64,000 nucleotides of DNA from Labrenzia sp. VG12 (GTDB lineage Bacteria; Pseudomonadota; Alphaproteobacteria; Rhizobiales; Stappiaceae): positions 1,798,001 through 1,862,000 of the forward strand of contig NZ_CP022529.1 in assembly GCF_002237595.1 (NCBI RefSeq), written 5' to 3'. Of the stretch, positions 1-8,640 are shown piece by piece (the first letter of the stretch is position 1; each line of letters starts with the position of its first letter). The translations under genes were made by a program, and so were the position numbers. The notes beneath the pieces are model-generated. The model had not been told where the DNA came from, did not search any database, and saw nothing but the letters and a program-made list of their open reading frames with translations.

Positions 1-946
1 CGCCGAGGATGTTGAAACGGCCCACCGCGTCGCTGGCCTTGCGCTTCGAGCGGCCAAGAAGAAGGAAGGCCCGCGCTACGAGTTTTTTGCGCCGCCCCTC
101 AACGAACGCATCCAGAAGGAGATGCTGACGGAAACGCTTTTGCGTGCCGCGTTGAAGACAGATCAGCTACTTTTGCATTACCAACCGCAAATCCGGCCAG
201 TGGACGGACGATTGGTTGGCGTGGAGGCCCTGATCCGCTGGCCGAGCGAAAAGCGCGGTTTTATTCCACCTGGAGAATTCATCCCGATTGCCGAAAAAAC
301 CGGCCTTGTGCTGGAACTGGGTCAATATGTGCTGGAAGCGGCCTGCAAGCAGGCGGCAGCCTGGCGCCAGGAAGGCTTCGACTTCCGTCAGGTGTCGGTC
401 AATGTCTCACCCTTGCAATTCCGTCAGCCAAGCTTCGCCGATACGGTCCGCAACGTACTCGACACCTACGGCCTGCCACCGCATGTTCTTTGCCTGGAAG
501 TCACCGAGAACGTCTTTTTCGACACCAGCGAGGTGACGGTTCTCGATATCCTGTCAGACCTGCAACAGATTGGTGTCCAGCTGTCCCTCGACGATTTCGG
601 CTCCGGCTATTCCTCCCTGATCTATCTTCACAGGCTCCCCTTCCAGGAACTGAAGATCGACCGGGCGTTCCTCACGAAAGCCGACGAGAATCCGCAAAAG
701 CGACAATTGTTTGAAGCCATTGTCGGCCTCAGCCGCAGCCTCGGCCTCCGGGTGATCGCCGAAGGTGCGGAAACTGCCGGAGAATATGCCCTGACCGCGG
801 CGCTCGGCTGCGACGGCCTCCAGGGCTTCTACTGCTCACCGGCCGTTCCTGCCGGAGAACTCCGGGACCGCGTCTCGGCCTTTCAGAAGACCCTTGCTGA
901 TTCTGGCAAACCATTGTCTGGGATATCCGAAAGAAAGCGGGCCTGA
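1..946 (+). CDS. GGDEF-EAL cyclic-di-GMP protein, 5' truncated by window edge
   Basis: The reading frame is open from base 2, so the gene starts outside the window. About 40 visible codons upstream of the first internal ATG (122) look like the end of a GGDEF domain (segment RYEFFAPPLNERIQ), joined directly to a full EAL domain of about 260 residues. EAL hallmarks are present: EALIRW, EVTEN, DDFGSGYSSL, KIDRAF and AEGAET, so hydrolysis of cyclic-di-GMP to pGpG is plausible. The GGDEF active site cannot be seen, so cyclase activity is unknown. It ends 38 bp before the convergent marR stop and seems unrelated to the osmolyte genes that follow. Confidence 0.9.
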   Translation, partial: AEDVETAHRVAGLALRAAKKKEGPRYEFFAPPLNERIQKEMLTETLLRAALKTDQLLLHYQPQIRPVDGRLVGVEALIRWPSEKRGFIPPGEFIPIAEKTGLVLELGQYVLEAACKQAAAWRQEGFDFRQVSVNVSPLQFRQPSFADTVRNVLDTYGLPPHVLCLEVTENVFFDTSEVTVLDILSDLQQIGVQLSLDDFGSGYSSLIYLHRLPFQELKIDRAFLTKADENPQKRQLFEAIVGLSRSLGLRVIAEGAETAGEYALTAALGCDGLQGFYCSPAVPAGELRDRVSAFQKTLADSGKPLSGISERKRA

Positions 947-983
947 CCAAGGGCCCCAGTTCCTTCCGCGGATCCACAGGCCG

Positions 984-1460
984 TCAGTCAGGCAACTTGC
1001 CCGTTACCAGAATTGCGGCGGCATCCAGCTTGTGGGCATTCATCATTTCGGCAATCTGCTCAATGGAGGAAACCAGTTGCGCACGATCTTCCGGGTCGAG
1101 GGCATCGAATTTTTTTTCAAACTCTTCATGCAGCAGGCCCGGTAGATCGCACGCAATCGTTTCCCCGTCAGCGGTCAGCCTCGCATGCACGATTCGCCTG
1201 TCGGAGACCGACCTGTAGCGTTCGATAAGCCCTTTTTCCTCCAGCTTGTCGAGAATTGTCACGACGGTCGCCGAACTCAGATCGGCATTCTCGGACAGGG
1301 CTTTCGTCGTGACTTCACCAAGGTCGCGAACGCCTTGCAAAACAACAATTTGCGGGATCGTCAGACCTGTCTGCCTGGACACCTCCCGAGAGCGCAAGTC
1401 AATGGCCCGAACGATTTTCCGGATGGCCTTGACCACTTGCGATGACTCCATCGCCTGCAT
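984..1460 (-). CDS. MarR-family repressor of the NAGGN osmolyte cluster
   Basis: A 158-residue winged-helix protein of MarR type. The recognition region (LSSATVVTILDKLEEKGLIE) and the wing (RYRSVSDRRIVHARLTADGE) are clear. An upstream in-frame extension to 1523 exists, but the start at 1460 is chosen because an AGAGGTG ribosome site (1466-1472, complement) lies 5 nt before it, whereas the earlier ATG at 1478 has none. The gene diverges from asnO, and a MarR gene in this position is a known companion of asnO-ngg clusters (for example in Pseudomonas). A perfect palindrome between the two genes is its probable operator. The inducing ligand or signal cannot be told from sequence; osmotic stress is an inference. 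Confidence 0.88.
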   Translation of the reverse strand: MQAMESSQVVKAIRKIVRAIDLRSREVSRQTGLTIPQIVVLQGVRDLGEVTTKALSENADLSSATVVTILDKLEEKGLIERYRSVSDRRIVHARLTADGETIACDLPGLLHEEFEKKFDALDPEDRAQLVSSIEQIAEMMNAHKLDAAAILVTGKLPD

Positions 1461-1478
1461 CGTTACACCTCTATTCAT

Positions 1479-1507
1479 TTGAACTCTAACGATTAGAGTT
1501 CTATATA
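1479..1507 (+). promoter_or_regulatory. asnO promoter with embedded palindromic MarR operator
   Basis: A perfect inverted repeat AACTCTAA-CGA-TTAGAGTT spans 1482-1500. It falls between a -35-like TTGAAC (1479-1484) and a -10-like TATATA (1502-1507) that are 17 bp apart. A repressor bound here would block asnO directly, and its proximity to the marR start would allow autoregulation. The repeat is seen directly; assigning it to this MarR protein is inference from position. Confidence 0.7.
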
Positions 1508-1544
1508 GTCTCCGTCTTCTCAAGGAACGGAGTTATTTGTCAAT

Positions 1545-3320
1545 ATGTGCGGCATTTGCGGCGAAGTGGTTTTTGGTGGCGAACAGGCGGATGTTGTCCG
1601 GGTCTCCCGGATGGCCGATGCAATGGAAGCCCGCGGTCCCGATGGCATGGGTGTCACCCAGCGTGGCCGGGTCGCCTTCGGCCACCGGCGTCTCAGAATT
1701 ATCGATCTGAGTGAACGCGGCGCACAGCCGATGACCGACATGGCCCTGGGCCTGTCACTGGTGTTCAATGGCTGCATCTACAATTACCAGGAGCTGCGCG
1801 AAGACCTGACGGCAAAAGGCTATGCCTTCTTTTCGACCAGTGACACCGAAGTCATCCTCAAAGCCTGGGCGGAATGGGGCAAGGATTGTTTTGCACGCTT
1901 TCACGGCATGTTTGCCATTGCCATTCACGAACATGAAAGTGGCCGCATCCACCTGGCCCGCGACCGCTTCGGTATCAAGCCGTTTTACCTGAGCGAAGCC
2001 GGCAACCGCCTCGCGTTTGCCTCCTCCCTGCCGGCGCTTCTGGCGGGCGGCGGGATCGATACGTCGATCGACCGTGTCGCCCTGCACCACTACATGAGCT
2101 GGCACGCAGTTGTTCCTGCTCCGCGCACCATCTTGAACGGAGTGCGCAAGCTGCCGGCGGCCACGGTCCGCAGCATCGAGGCCGACGGGTCTGCCAGCGA
2201 CTACACCTATTGGGCGCCGGATTTCGAGAAATCGGCAGAAGACCTGGCACGCAGTGCCGACGACTGGCGCGATGCGGTTCTGGAAAGCCTGCGCACCGCC
2301 GTCCGCCGCCGTATGGTGGCCGATGTTCCGGTAGGTGTGCTCCTGTCGGGTGGTGTCGATTCAAGCCTGATCGTCGGCCTCCTTGCCGAAGAAGGCCAGA
2401 AGGGACTGGCAACTTTCTCGATCGGCTTCGAGGAAGCCCACGGCGAGAAGGGGGATGAATTCCAGTATTCGGACCTGATTGCCGAGCACTACGGCACCAG
2501 TCACAACCAGATCTTCATCCCCTCCTCGCACTTGCAGGAAAACCTGCCGGGCGCGATCCGCGCGATGTCGGAACCGATGGTCTCTTATGACAATATCGGC
2601 TTCTACCTGCTTTCCAGGGAAGTCTCCAAACACATCAAGGTGGTCCAGTCTGGCCAGGGCGCGGATGAGGTTTTTGCAGGCTACCACTGGTATCCCAAGC
2701 TGTCCGGCTCCAACCGGCCCGTCCAGGACTATCGCGCCGCCTTTTTCGACCGGACGGAAGCGCAGATGGCCGAGGCCGTTGCCCCTGACTATCGTTGCGA
2801 ACGGGACGAAAGCCTTGCGTTCGTGGAGGCCCATTTTGCAGGAGCCGGCGCCGAAGACCCGGTCGACAAGGCGCTTCGTCTCGACACCAATGTCATGCTG
2901 GTGGACGACCCGGTCAAACGCGTCGACAATCACTCCATGGCCTGGGGGCTTGAGGCACGCGTGCCCTTCCTGGACCACGAACTCGTCGAGCTTGCCGGAC
3001 GCATTCCGGCCGAGTTCAAGCTCGCTCAGGACGGCAAGGGCGTTTTGAAGGAAGCGGCCCGTCAGGTGATCCCGAGCGCAGTGATTGACCGGCCCAAGGG
3101 CTATTTTCCGGTGCCTGCACTCAAATACATTCAGGGCGACTACCTGGACATGGTCCGCGACACGCTTTCAAGCCGTGCCGCCCGAGACCGCGGCCTGTTC
3201 AACCAGGCCTATCTCGACAAGCTCTATGCCGATCCGACCAAATACATCACGCCGTTGCGTGGCTCGGAACTCTGGCAAGTCGCCCTTCTGGAAATGTGGC
3301 TGCAGGCACAGGAGGTCTGA
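1545..3320 (+). CDS. asnO: N-acetylglutaminylglutamine amidotransferase (AsnB-like)
   Basis: A 591-residue class II glutamine amidotransferase/asparagine-synthetase-type protein. The N-terminal MCGICGE places nucleophile Cys2 after methionine removal. The Ntn-hydrolase domain covers roughly residues 2-215; the synthetase domain follows, with the pyrophosphate loop LLSGGVDSS near residues 266-274. In the NAGGN pathway this family amidates the dipeptide N-acetylglutaminylglutamine to give the neutral osmolyte NAGGN. The assignment over ordinary asparagine synthetase rests on the adjacent ngg and M42 peptidase genes. It starts at ATG 1545, and ngg follows after 3 bp, so the three genes form an operon probably controlled by the upstream MarR. 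Confidence 0.93.
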   Translation: MCGICGEVVFGGEQADVVRVSRMADAMEARGPDGMGVTQRGRVAFGHRRLRIIDLSERGAQPMTDMALGLSLVFNGCIYNYQELREDLTAKGYAFFSTSDTEVILKAWAEWGKDCFARFHGMFAIAIHEHESGRIHLARDRFGIKPFYLSEAGNRLAFASSLPALLAGGGIDTSIDRVALHHYMSWHAVVPAPRTILNGVRKLPAATVRSIEADGSASDYTYWAPDFEKSAEDLARSADDWRDAVLESLRTAVRRRMVADVPVGVLLSGGVDSSLIVGLLAEEGQKGLATFSIGFEEAHGEKGDEFQYSDLIAEHYGTSHNQIFIPSSHLQENLPGAIRAMSEPMVSYDNIGFYLLSREVSKHIKVVQSGQGADEVFAGYHWYPKLSGSNRPVQDYRAAFFDRTEAQMAEAVAPDYRCERDESLAFVEAHFAGAGAEDPVDKALRLDTNVMLVDDPVKRVDNHSMAWGLEARVPFLDHELVELAGRIPAEFKLAQDGKGVLKEAARQVIPSAVIDRPKGYFPVPALKYIQGDYLDMVRDTLSSRAARDRGLFNQAYLDKLYADPTKYITPLRGSELWQVALLEMWLQAQEV

Positions 3321-3323
3321 CCA

Positions 3324-5108
3324 TTGGCTGAGAACGATCCCTCACGCCCCAAGGGGGCCTTTGACCACCGGCTGAAGCGGATGCGCGAACATGGCCTGAA
3401 ACCCGAGTTCAGACTGGAGGAAGAAACGGAGGCCCAGAAAAACCGCTACATCAATTGCGGTTGGGGCCGGCTCGTTTTTGCCAACACCTACCAGGACATG
3501 GACAAGCTGATCGAGGTCCTGCGCAATGAGCGCCCGGACCGGCGCGACATCGCCTTTTACGTCCGCGACCCTCATGTCCTGGTCGGGTCCGCCCCGCAGG
3601 AGCTTTTCCTGGATCCGTCCCACACGTTCCGGCTCAATCTGGCGACCTACCGCCCTGCCCGCAGCCGGCGCAAGGGTTTCACGGTCCGCCGGCTGTCCTC
3701 GCGCAGTGATGCGGAGGCCATCAACGAGCTCTATATCCGCCGCGGCATGGTGCCGGTGCCCCCGGAGTTCTTCTGGTCGGAACTCGACCCCCGGACCACG
3801 ACGATCCTGGTTGCCGAAGAGGACGACACCGGCAGCATCGTCGGCACAGCCATGGGCATCGATCACAGCCGGGCGACCAGTGGCGCCGATCAGGGCAGTT
3901 CGCTCTGGTGTCTCGCCGTGTCACCACAAGCCCGCTTTCCCGGTGTTGGAGAGGCGCTGGCGCGCCGCCTTGCGGAAGTCTTCAAGGGCAAGGGCCTGCC
4001 CCATATGGATCTCTCTGTTCTCCACGACAACGACCTTGCCATTGGCCTTTACGAAAAACTCGGCTTCGAGCGGGTGCCCTTTTTCACGGTCAAGCGCAAG
4101 AACACCATCAACGAGGCTCTGTTTGCCGGACCTGCCCTGGAGGACAAGCTCAATCCCTATGCCACGATCATCGTCAATGAGGCGCGGCGGCGGGGAATCC
4201 AGACGGAGATCCTCGATGCGGAAGGCGGCTTCTTCCGCCTGTCCTACGGTGGCCGGTCGGTGGCATGCCGGGAATCCTTGAGCGAGTTTACCAGCGCCGT
4301 TGCCATGTCCATCTGCGACGACAAGGCAACCACCCGTCGTATTGTCGAGCGCGCCGGTGTCGAGGTCCCCGACCAGATCCTGGCGGGTGGCGCCGACGAC
4401 ATCGCGCTGTTCCTGGAAAAACATGGATCCGTGGTGGTCAAACCGGCACGTGGCGAACAGGGCAAGGGCATTGCCATCGGCCTGACCTCTGTCAGCCAGG
4501 TCATGGACGCCATAGACGTGGCGCGGACCTTTTCCAACGATGTCCTGGTGGAAGAATGTGTTTCCGGGCAAGACCTCAGGCTTGTCGTCATCGACTACAA
4601 GGTCGTTGCGGCTGCCTTGCGCAAGCCGGCGGAAGTCACCGGCAATGGCAAGGCCACCATCCGGGAACTCATTGAGACCCAGTCCAGAAGACGGTCGGCG
4701 GCAACCGGCGGCGAATCCACGATCGTTATTGACGACGAAGTGGATCGCTGCCTCGACGCGCATGATCTGGCCTTGGACGATATTCTCCCTCAAGGCCAGG
4801 TGCTGGCCGTTCGGCGCACCGCCAATCTTCATACCGGCGGCACCATCCACGATGTCACCGGAGAAACCCATCATGCGCTGATAGATGCCGCCATTCGGGC
4901 CGCGCGCGCGATCGAAATTCCTGTCACCGGCATTGACTTGATGGTCAAGGACCCCCGACAACCGGAATATCGCTTTATCGAGGCGAATGAACGGCCGGGG
5001 CTTGCTAATCACGAACCGCAGCCGACAGCAGAGCGCTTCGTAGATTTCCTCTTCCCCCTGTCGGTGCCCCAGCCCGTCAGGACGACATTGAGCCGGGCCG
5101 GATCATGA
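3324..5108 (+). CDS. ngg: N-acetylglutaminylglutamine synthetase (GNAT plus ATP-grasp fusion)
   Basis: A 594-residue two-domain enzyme. The N-terminal half carries a GNAT acetyltransferase (about residues 110-265; LAVSPQARFPGVGEALARR is the acetyl-CoA loop, LYEKLGFERV the last helix). The C-terminal half is a cyanophycin-synthetase-like ATP-grasp ligase (about 300-585; RGEQGKGIAIG and EANERPGLANHE). Family knowledge: it acetylates glutamine and ligates a second glutamine, making the substrate for AsnO. The start is TTG at 3324, supported by a strong AGGAGGT at 3310-3316 inside the end of asnO; no ATG is as well placed. Its stop overlaps the next gene's ATG by 4 nt (ATGA), indicating translational coupling. 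Confidence 0.93.
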   Translation: MAENDPSRPKGAFDHRLKRMREHGLKPEFRLEEETEAQKNRYINCGWGRLVFANTYQDMDKLIEVLRNERPDRRDIAFYVRDPHVLVGSAPQELFLDPSHTFRLNLATYRPARSRRKGFTVRRLSSRSDAEAINELYIRRGMVPVPPEFFWSELDPRTTTILVAEEDDTGSIVGTAMGIDHSRATSGADQGSSLWCLAVSPQARFPGVGEALARRLAEVFKGKGLPHMDLSVLHDNDLAIGLYEKLGFERVPFFTVKRKNTINEALFAGPALEDKLNPYATIIVNEARRRGIQTEILDAEGGFFRLSYGGRSVACRESLSEFTSAVAMSICDDKATTRRIVERAGVEVPDQILAGGADDIALFLEKHGSVVVKPARGEQGKGIAIGLTSVSQVMDAIDVARTFSNDVLVEECVSGQDLRLVVIDYKVVAAALRKPAEVTGNGKATIRELIETQSRRRSAATGGESTIVIDDEVDRCLDAHDLALDDILPQGQVLAVRRTANLHTGGTIHDVTGETHHALIDAAIRAARAIEIPVTGIDLMVKDPRQPEYRFIEANERPGLANHEPQPTAERFVDFLFPLSVPQPVRTTLSRAGS

Positions 5109-6277
5109 CGCTCTTGAACATCGATATCTCCTATCTCACGGATAAACTGAACGAGCTTTTGCAGATACCCAGCCCAACCGGCTATACCGATGAAATCGTG
5201 CGGCATGTCTGCAAGGAACTTGAATCCCTCGGCGTGTTTTTCGAGATCACCCGGCGCGGCGCCGTCAGGGCGCGGATTGAGGGCAAGAGCCGCAAACCGG
5301 CCCGGGCCTTTGTCTCGCACCTCGACACGCTCGGTGCGCAGGTCAAGTCGCTGAAGGAAAATGGCCGCCTTGAACTTGTGCCGATCGGGCACTGGTCGGC
5401 CCGCTTTGCCGAAGGTGCCCGGACCACGCTCTTTTCCGAGAACGGCGCCTATTCCGGCACCATCCTGCCCCTGAAGGCATCAGGTCACACCTTTAACGAA
5501 GAGGTCGACAAGCTGCCGGTGGGCTGGGACTATGTCGAGCTCCGGGTCGATGCCTATTCCAAGACCCGTGACGATCTACACCGGCTCGGCATTGATGTTG
5601 GTGACTTTGTTGCCATTGATCCGGCACCGGAGTTTCTGGAAAACGGGTTCATTGTTTCACGTCACCTCGACAACAAGGCCGGCGTCGCCGTGATGCTGGC
5701 GGCCTTGAAGGCCCTGGTTGAAACGGAGATCGAACCGACGGTCGACATCTACTGGCTGTTCACCATCGCCGAAGAGACGGGTCACGGCGCCCAGTCGATC
5801 CTGACGCCGGAAATCGCGTCACTGGTGGCCATCGACAATGGCACCACAGCGCCCGGCCAGAACTCCGACGAGTTTGGCGTCACGATTGCAATGGGAGACC
5901 AGACCGGCCCGTTCGACTACCACTTGACCCGCAAGATGGCCCAGCTCTGCCGCGACAACGATATCAAGTTTCAAAAGGATATCTTCCGGTATTACCGTTC
6001 CGACGCAGCGACCGCAATCGAGGCGGGCGCGGATGTGCGTACGGCGCTGATCACCTTTGGTGTCGATGCCAGCCACGGCTATGAGCGCATTCACATGCAT
6101 GCGCTGCGCTCTCTTGCCGAGCTTGCGACGGGGTATGCGCTCAGCCCGGTGGAAATCCAGCGCGACGCGCGCGAGTTCGGCGGTCTGAAGGGCTTCACAA
6201 GCCAGCCCACGGCAGATGCCGACCAGACACTGGCGCCGGAAACGGACGAACCGCTCCCGGAGCCGGCTGTCGACTAG
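5105..6277 (+). CDS. NAGGN-system M42 family peptidase
   Basis: A 390-residue zinc aminopeptidase-like protein of family M42, the usual third gene of NAGGN clusters. Metal-site motifs are present in order: SHLDTLG (about residue 70), HLDNKAG (about 180), EETGHGA (about 226) and IHMHALRSL near the end. Its exact role in osmolyte turnover is not established; degradation or processing of the dipeptide is a reasonable inference. It is cytoplasmic, with no signal peptide. The last 30 residues are rich in Pro, Glu and Asp and probably disordered. It overlaps ngg by 4 nt and is the last gene of the operon. Confidence 0.9.
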   Translation: MTLLNIDISYLTDKLNELLQIPSPTGYTDEIVRHVCKELESLGVFFEITRRGAVRARIEGKSRKPARAFVSHLDTLGAQVKSLKENGRLELVPIGHWSARFAEGARTTLFSENGAYSGTILPLKASGHTFNEEVDKLPVGWDYVELRVDAYSKTRDDLHRLGIDVGDFVAIDPAPEFLENGFIVSRHLDNKAGVAVMLAALKALVETEIEPTVDIYWLFTIAEETGHGAQSILTPEIASLVAIDNGTTAPGQNSDEFGVTIAMGDQTGPFDYHLTRKMAQLCRDNDIKFQKDIFRYYRSDAATAIEAGADVRTALITFGVDASHGYERIHMHALRSLAELATGYALSPVEIQRDAREFGGLKGFTSQPTADADQTLAPETDEPLPEPAVD

Positions 6278-6281
6278 GCGC

Positions 6282-6310
6282 CTGGACAGGTCCGACGCGG
6301 ACCTGTCCAG
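6282..6310. terminator. Hairpin between convergent genes
   Basis: A perfect 13-bp stem (CTGGACAGGTCCG and its complement) with an ACG loop lies 5 bp after the M42 peptidase stop and 17 bp before the end of the convergent methyltransferase gene. There is no T-tract on either side, so it may act as a transcript-end stabiliser or weak bidirectional terminator. Confidence 0.55.
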
Positions 6311-6327
6311 ATCCAGCCCGTCTCGGG

Positions 6328-7002
6328 TCAGGCGAGCCGTTCGGCCACCAGGTGCCAGTGCCAGGAGCCCGGCTTGCTGTGCAGCTTGTCTTCCAGCGAA
6401 CGCAGTTCAAAGCCGTCGAAAAGCGCCACCAGTTCAGCCGCGTTGCAATAGAAATGCGGGTGGTCCTTGTCGTCGTCGCCCTCGCGCACATAGGTGTCGG
6501 GCGCGACCTCGGTTCCCAGTCCGAAATTGCCGTTCCGCTTGGACAGCATGGTGCCCTGGTAGACGCCACCCGGCTTCAGAACGCGGGCAATTTCCGAAAT
6601 GGCCTTTTTCACGATATCCGGGTCACCGTGATAGATAACGTTGAAGGATAGAACATAGTCGAACGTGTTGTCTTCAAAAGGCAATTCCGTCATCGGCGCC
6701 AGTTGCGCGGCAACCTCCACGCCGCCAGCCTTCGCGCTTTTTTCAAGCTCCTGCAAGCCCGCCTCGGACAGGTCGACCGCGTGGGTCTCGAAGCCCGCAC
6801 GCGCAAAGGCAAGCGCATGACGACCGACACCGCAGCCGAGATCCAGCGCCTTGACCGGTCCGTCCTGCTGCAGGGAAGCGATCAGCATGGCCACATCGTC
6901 GGCCGGCTTGAGCCAGTCCGCACGGCCCGCTTCGGTCTGCCAGCGTTTGTCCCAGGCAAAATGCGCCGTATCCGTGCGCTCCAGGGTCTGTGTGTCACTC
7001 AT
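6328..7002 (-). CDS. Class I SAM-dependent methyltransferase
   Basis: A 224-residue Rossmann-fold methyltransferase. Motif I is LDLGCGVGRHAL (about residues 52-63), with an acidic residue closing strand 2 (HAVDLSE) and the post-motif NTFDYVLSFNVIYHGD. The closest broad type is the TehB/UbiE-like small-molecule methyltransferase group, and the substrate is unknown. It overlaps the upstream phnE-like gene by 4 nt (ATGA), so it is translated as the last gene of the leftward phosphonate-type transport operon. That coupling suggests a role connected with the imported compound, but no methylation step in phosphonate catabolism is known to me that would require it. Confidence 0.8.
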   Translation of the reverse strand: MSDTQTLERTDTAHFAWDKRWQTEAGRADWLKPADDVAMLIASLQQDGPVKALDLGCGVGRHALAFARAGFETHAVDLSEAGLQELEKSAKAGGVEVAAQLAPMTELPFEDNTFDYVLSFNVIYHGDPDIVKKAISEIARVLKPGGVYQGTMLSKRNGNFGLGTEVAPDTYVREGDDDKDHPHFYCNAAELVALFDGFELRSLEDKLHSKPGSWHWHLVAERLA

Positions 7003-7832
7003 TGAGAAGTTCCTTCCAAAATCCGGCTTCGGGCGATGCTGCCGAGCCGTTCAACAAGAAGCACCAGCACGAAGATCATCAGGATGATGGTCATGGCGAG
7101 CTGGTAGTCGAAGAAATCCATCGCCACCTTCAGTTCGATGCCGATCCCGCCTGCCCCGACAAGGCCGAGCACGACAGAGGACCGAGTTGCCTTTTCCAGG
7201 GCAAACAGCGAGGTGGTGATGAACGAGGGCATGGCTGCCGGAATGACCGCGCAGAAGATCGTGTCGGTCCGGCTGGCGCCTGCCGCAGTCAGAGCCTCGC
7301 TCGGCCCCTTTTCGACATCCTCCATGGCTTCGGCGAAGAAGCGGCCGCAGAAACCGATCGTGTCGACCGCAATCGCCAGCGTGCCGGCAAAGGGGCCGAG
7401 ACCGACCGAAATCACAAACACCAGGGCCCAGACCAAGTCCGGAACCGTCCGGAACAGGGCAATCAGGAGACGCGACGCCGTATAGACCGATCTGGACAGG
7501 ATCCCCTGCCGCGTCAGCCCCTTGGCGGCCAGAATGGCGAGCGGCACGCTGACCACGACACCTATGATCGTACCGGCCAGCGCCATTTGAAAGGTTTCGA
7601 CCAGCGCACCGGAGAGCTGCGGCAACCGCTCCAGGGACGGAGGCCAGGCCCGTGACAGGAAATCGGCCATTGCCGGACCACCGGATACGAGCGCGGAGAA
7701 GGACCAGCCAGCCCCCTGAAACGACCAGATCACGAAGGCGGCGAGCGCCACGTAGGCCGTGAACTTGAACACACCCGGTCGCTCGAACCGGTCGGGCACC
7801 TGACGGGATTTGATGTTTGCTGTCTCAGCCAT
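6999..7832 (-). CDS. phnE: PhnE-type ABC transporter permease (transporter A)
   Basis: A 277-residue inner-membrane permease of the phosphonate/phosphite class with about six membrane segments. The typical RTVPDLVWALVFV stretch and GLGPFAGTLAIAVDTIG are visible. The cytoplasmic EAA-like loop (EALTAAGASRTDTIF) that contacts the ATPase precedes VLGLVGAGGIG near the C-terminus. It overlaps phnC by 8 nt upstream and the methyltransferase by 4 nt downstream. Unlike the rightward cluster, this system has a single permease gene and presumably forms a homodimer. Confidence 0.9.
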   Translation of the reverse strand: MAETANIKSRQVPDRFERPGVFKFTAYVALAAFVIWSFQGAGWSFSALVSGGPAMADFLSRAWPPSLERLPQLSGALVETFQMALAGTIIGVVVSVPLAILAAKGLTRQGILSRSVYTASRLLIALFRTVPDLVWALVFVISVGLGPFAGTLAIAVDTIGFCGRFFAEAMEDVEKGPSEALTAAGASRTDTIFCAVIPAAMPSFITTSLFALEKATRSSVVLGLVGAGGIGIELKVAMDFFDYQLAMTIILMIFVLVLLVERLGSIARSRILEGTSQ

Positions 7833-8640
7833 AGTGCTTGCCCATATCGGCCGCGTTCAGCGCACCGCTTCTCTCGTCCAGCACGATCGCGCCCTGCTTG
7901 ATGGCCAGAACACGGTCCGAATAGTCGAGCGCCTGCTGCACATTGTGCGAGGTGAACAGGAGCGTAATGCCTTCTTCACGGGTCAGCTGGTGAAAGAGAT
8001 CCATCACCTCCTGCCCGGCGACCGGGTCGAGACTGGCCACGGGCTCGTCCGCCACGATCATCTTTGGCTGCTGCATCAGAGCCCGGGCAATCGCGACGCG
8101 CTGAGACTGGCCACCGGACAGCTGATCCGCGCGTTTCAGCGCGTGGTCAGCCAGGCCGACACGTTCCAGGCAGGCCATGGCCCGGTCTCTCAGACCGGAG
8201 GTGGCCAGAAAATGGGTCCAGCCACGCACCCCGCCCCTGCGGCCGAGATTGCCGTGAATCACATTTGTCAAAGCCGACACACGCGGCACGAGATTGTGTT
8301 TCTGGAAAACAAAGCCGACATCGGCCCGGACGGTCCTGAGCTGACGCAACCCGGCGCTTGTAATGTCCTGATCAAAAAGCGAGATGGATCCGGTCTCCGG
8401 CTCCAGGAGGCGCAGGGCACACCGTAGAGCGGTCGACTTGCCTGCCCCGTTCGACCCGATCAGGGCGACGGATTCCCGTTGATGAACGGCAAAGGAAACG
8501 CCGCGCAACACCGGCCGGTTCTTTCCGAAGCTCTTGCAAAGCCCCGTCACTGACAGCTCGCAGGCGCGCGAGGCAATCTCTTTGGCAACGGGAACCACCG
8601 GCGCCGGAGCGCCGATGGTCTGAAACTGGGCCTGGGCCAT
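7825..8640 (-). CDS. phnC: PhnC-type ABC transporter ATP-binding protein (transporter A)
   Basis: A 271-residue ABC ATPase. Walker A GSNGAGKST (about residues 65-73), the Q-loop region FVFQKHNLV, signature LSGGQSQR (about 174-181), Walker B MIVADEP and the switch histidine in TSHNVQQA are all present, so it should be active. A roughly 30-residue N-terminal extension rich in Ala, Pro and Val precedes the ABC fold. Its ATG overlaps the stop of the binding-protein gene by one base (TAATG), a tight coupling typical of such operons. Gene order D-C-E differs from the C-D-E-E order of the neighbouring divergent system. Confidence 0.9.
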   Translation of the reverse strand: MAQAQFQTIGAPAPVVPVAKEIASRACELSVTGLCKSFGKNRPVLRGVSFAVHQRESVALIGSNGAGKSTALRCALRLLEPETGSISLFDQDITSAGLRQLRTVRADVGFVFQKHNLVPRVSALTNVIHGNLGRRGGVRGWTHFLATSGLRDRAMACLERVGLADHALKRADQLSGGQSQRVAIARALMQQPKMIVADEPVASLDPVAGQEVMDLFHQLTREEGITLLFTSHNVQQALDYSDRVLAIKQGAIVLDERSGALNAADMGKHYG

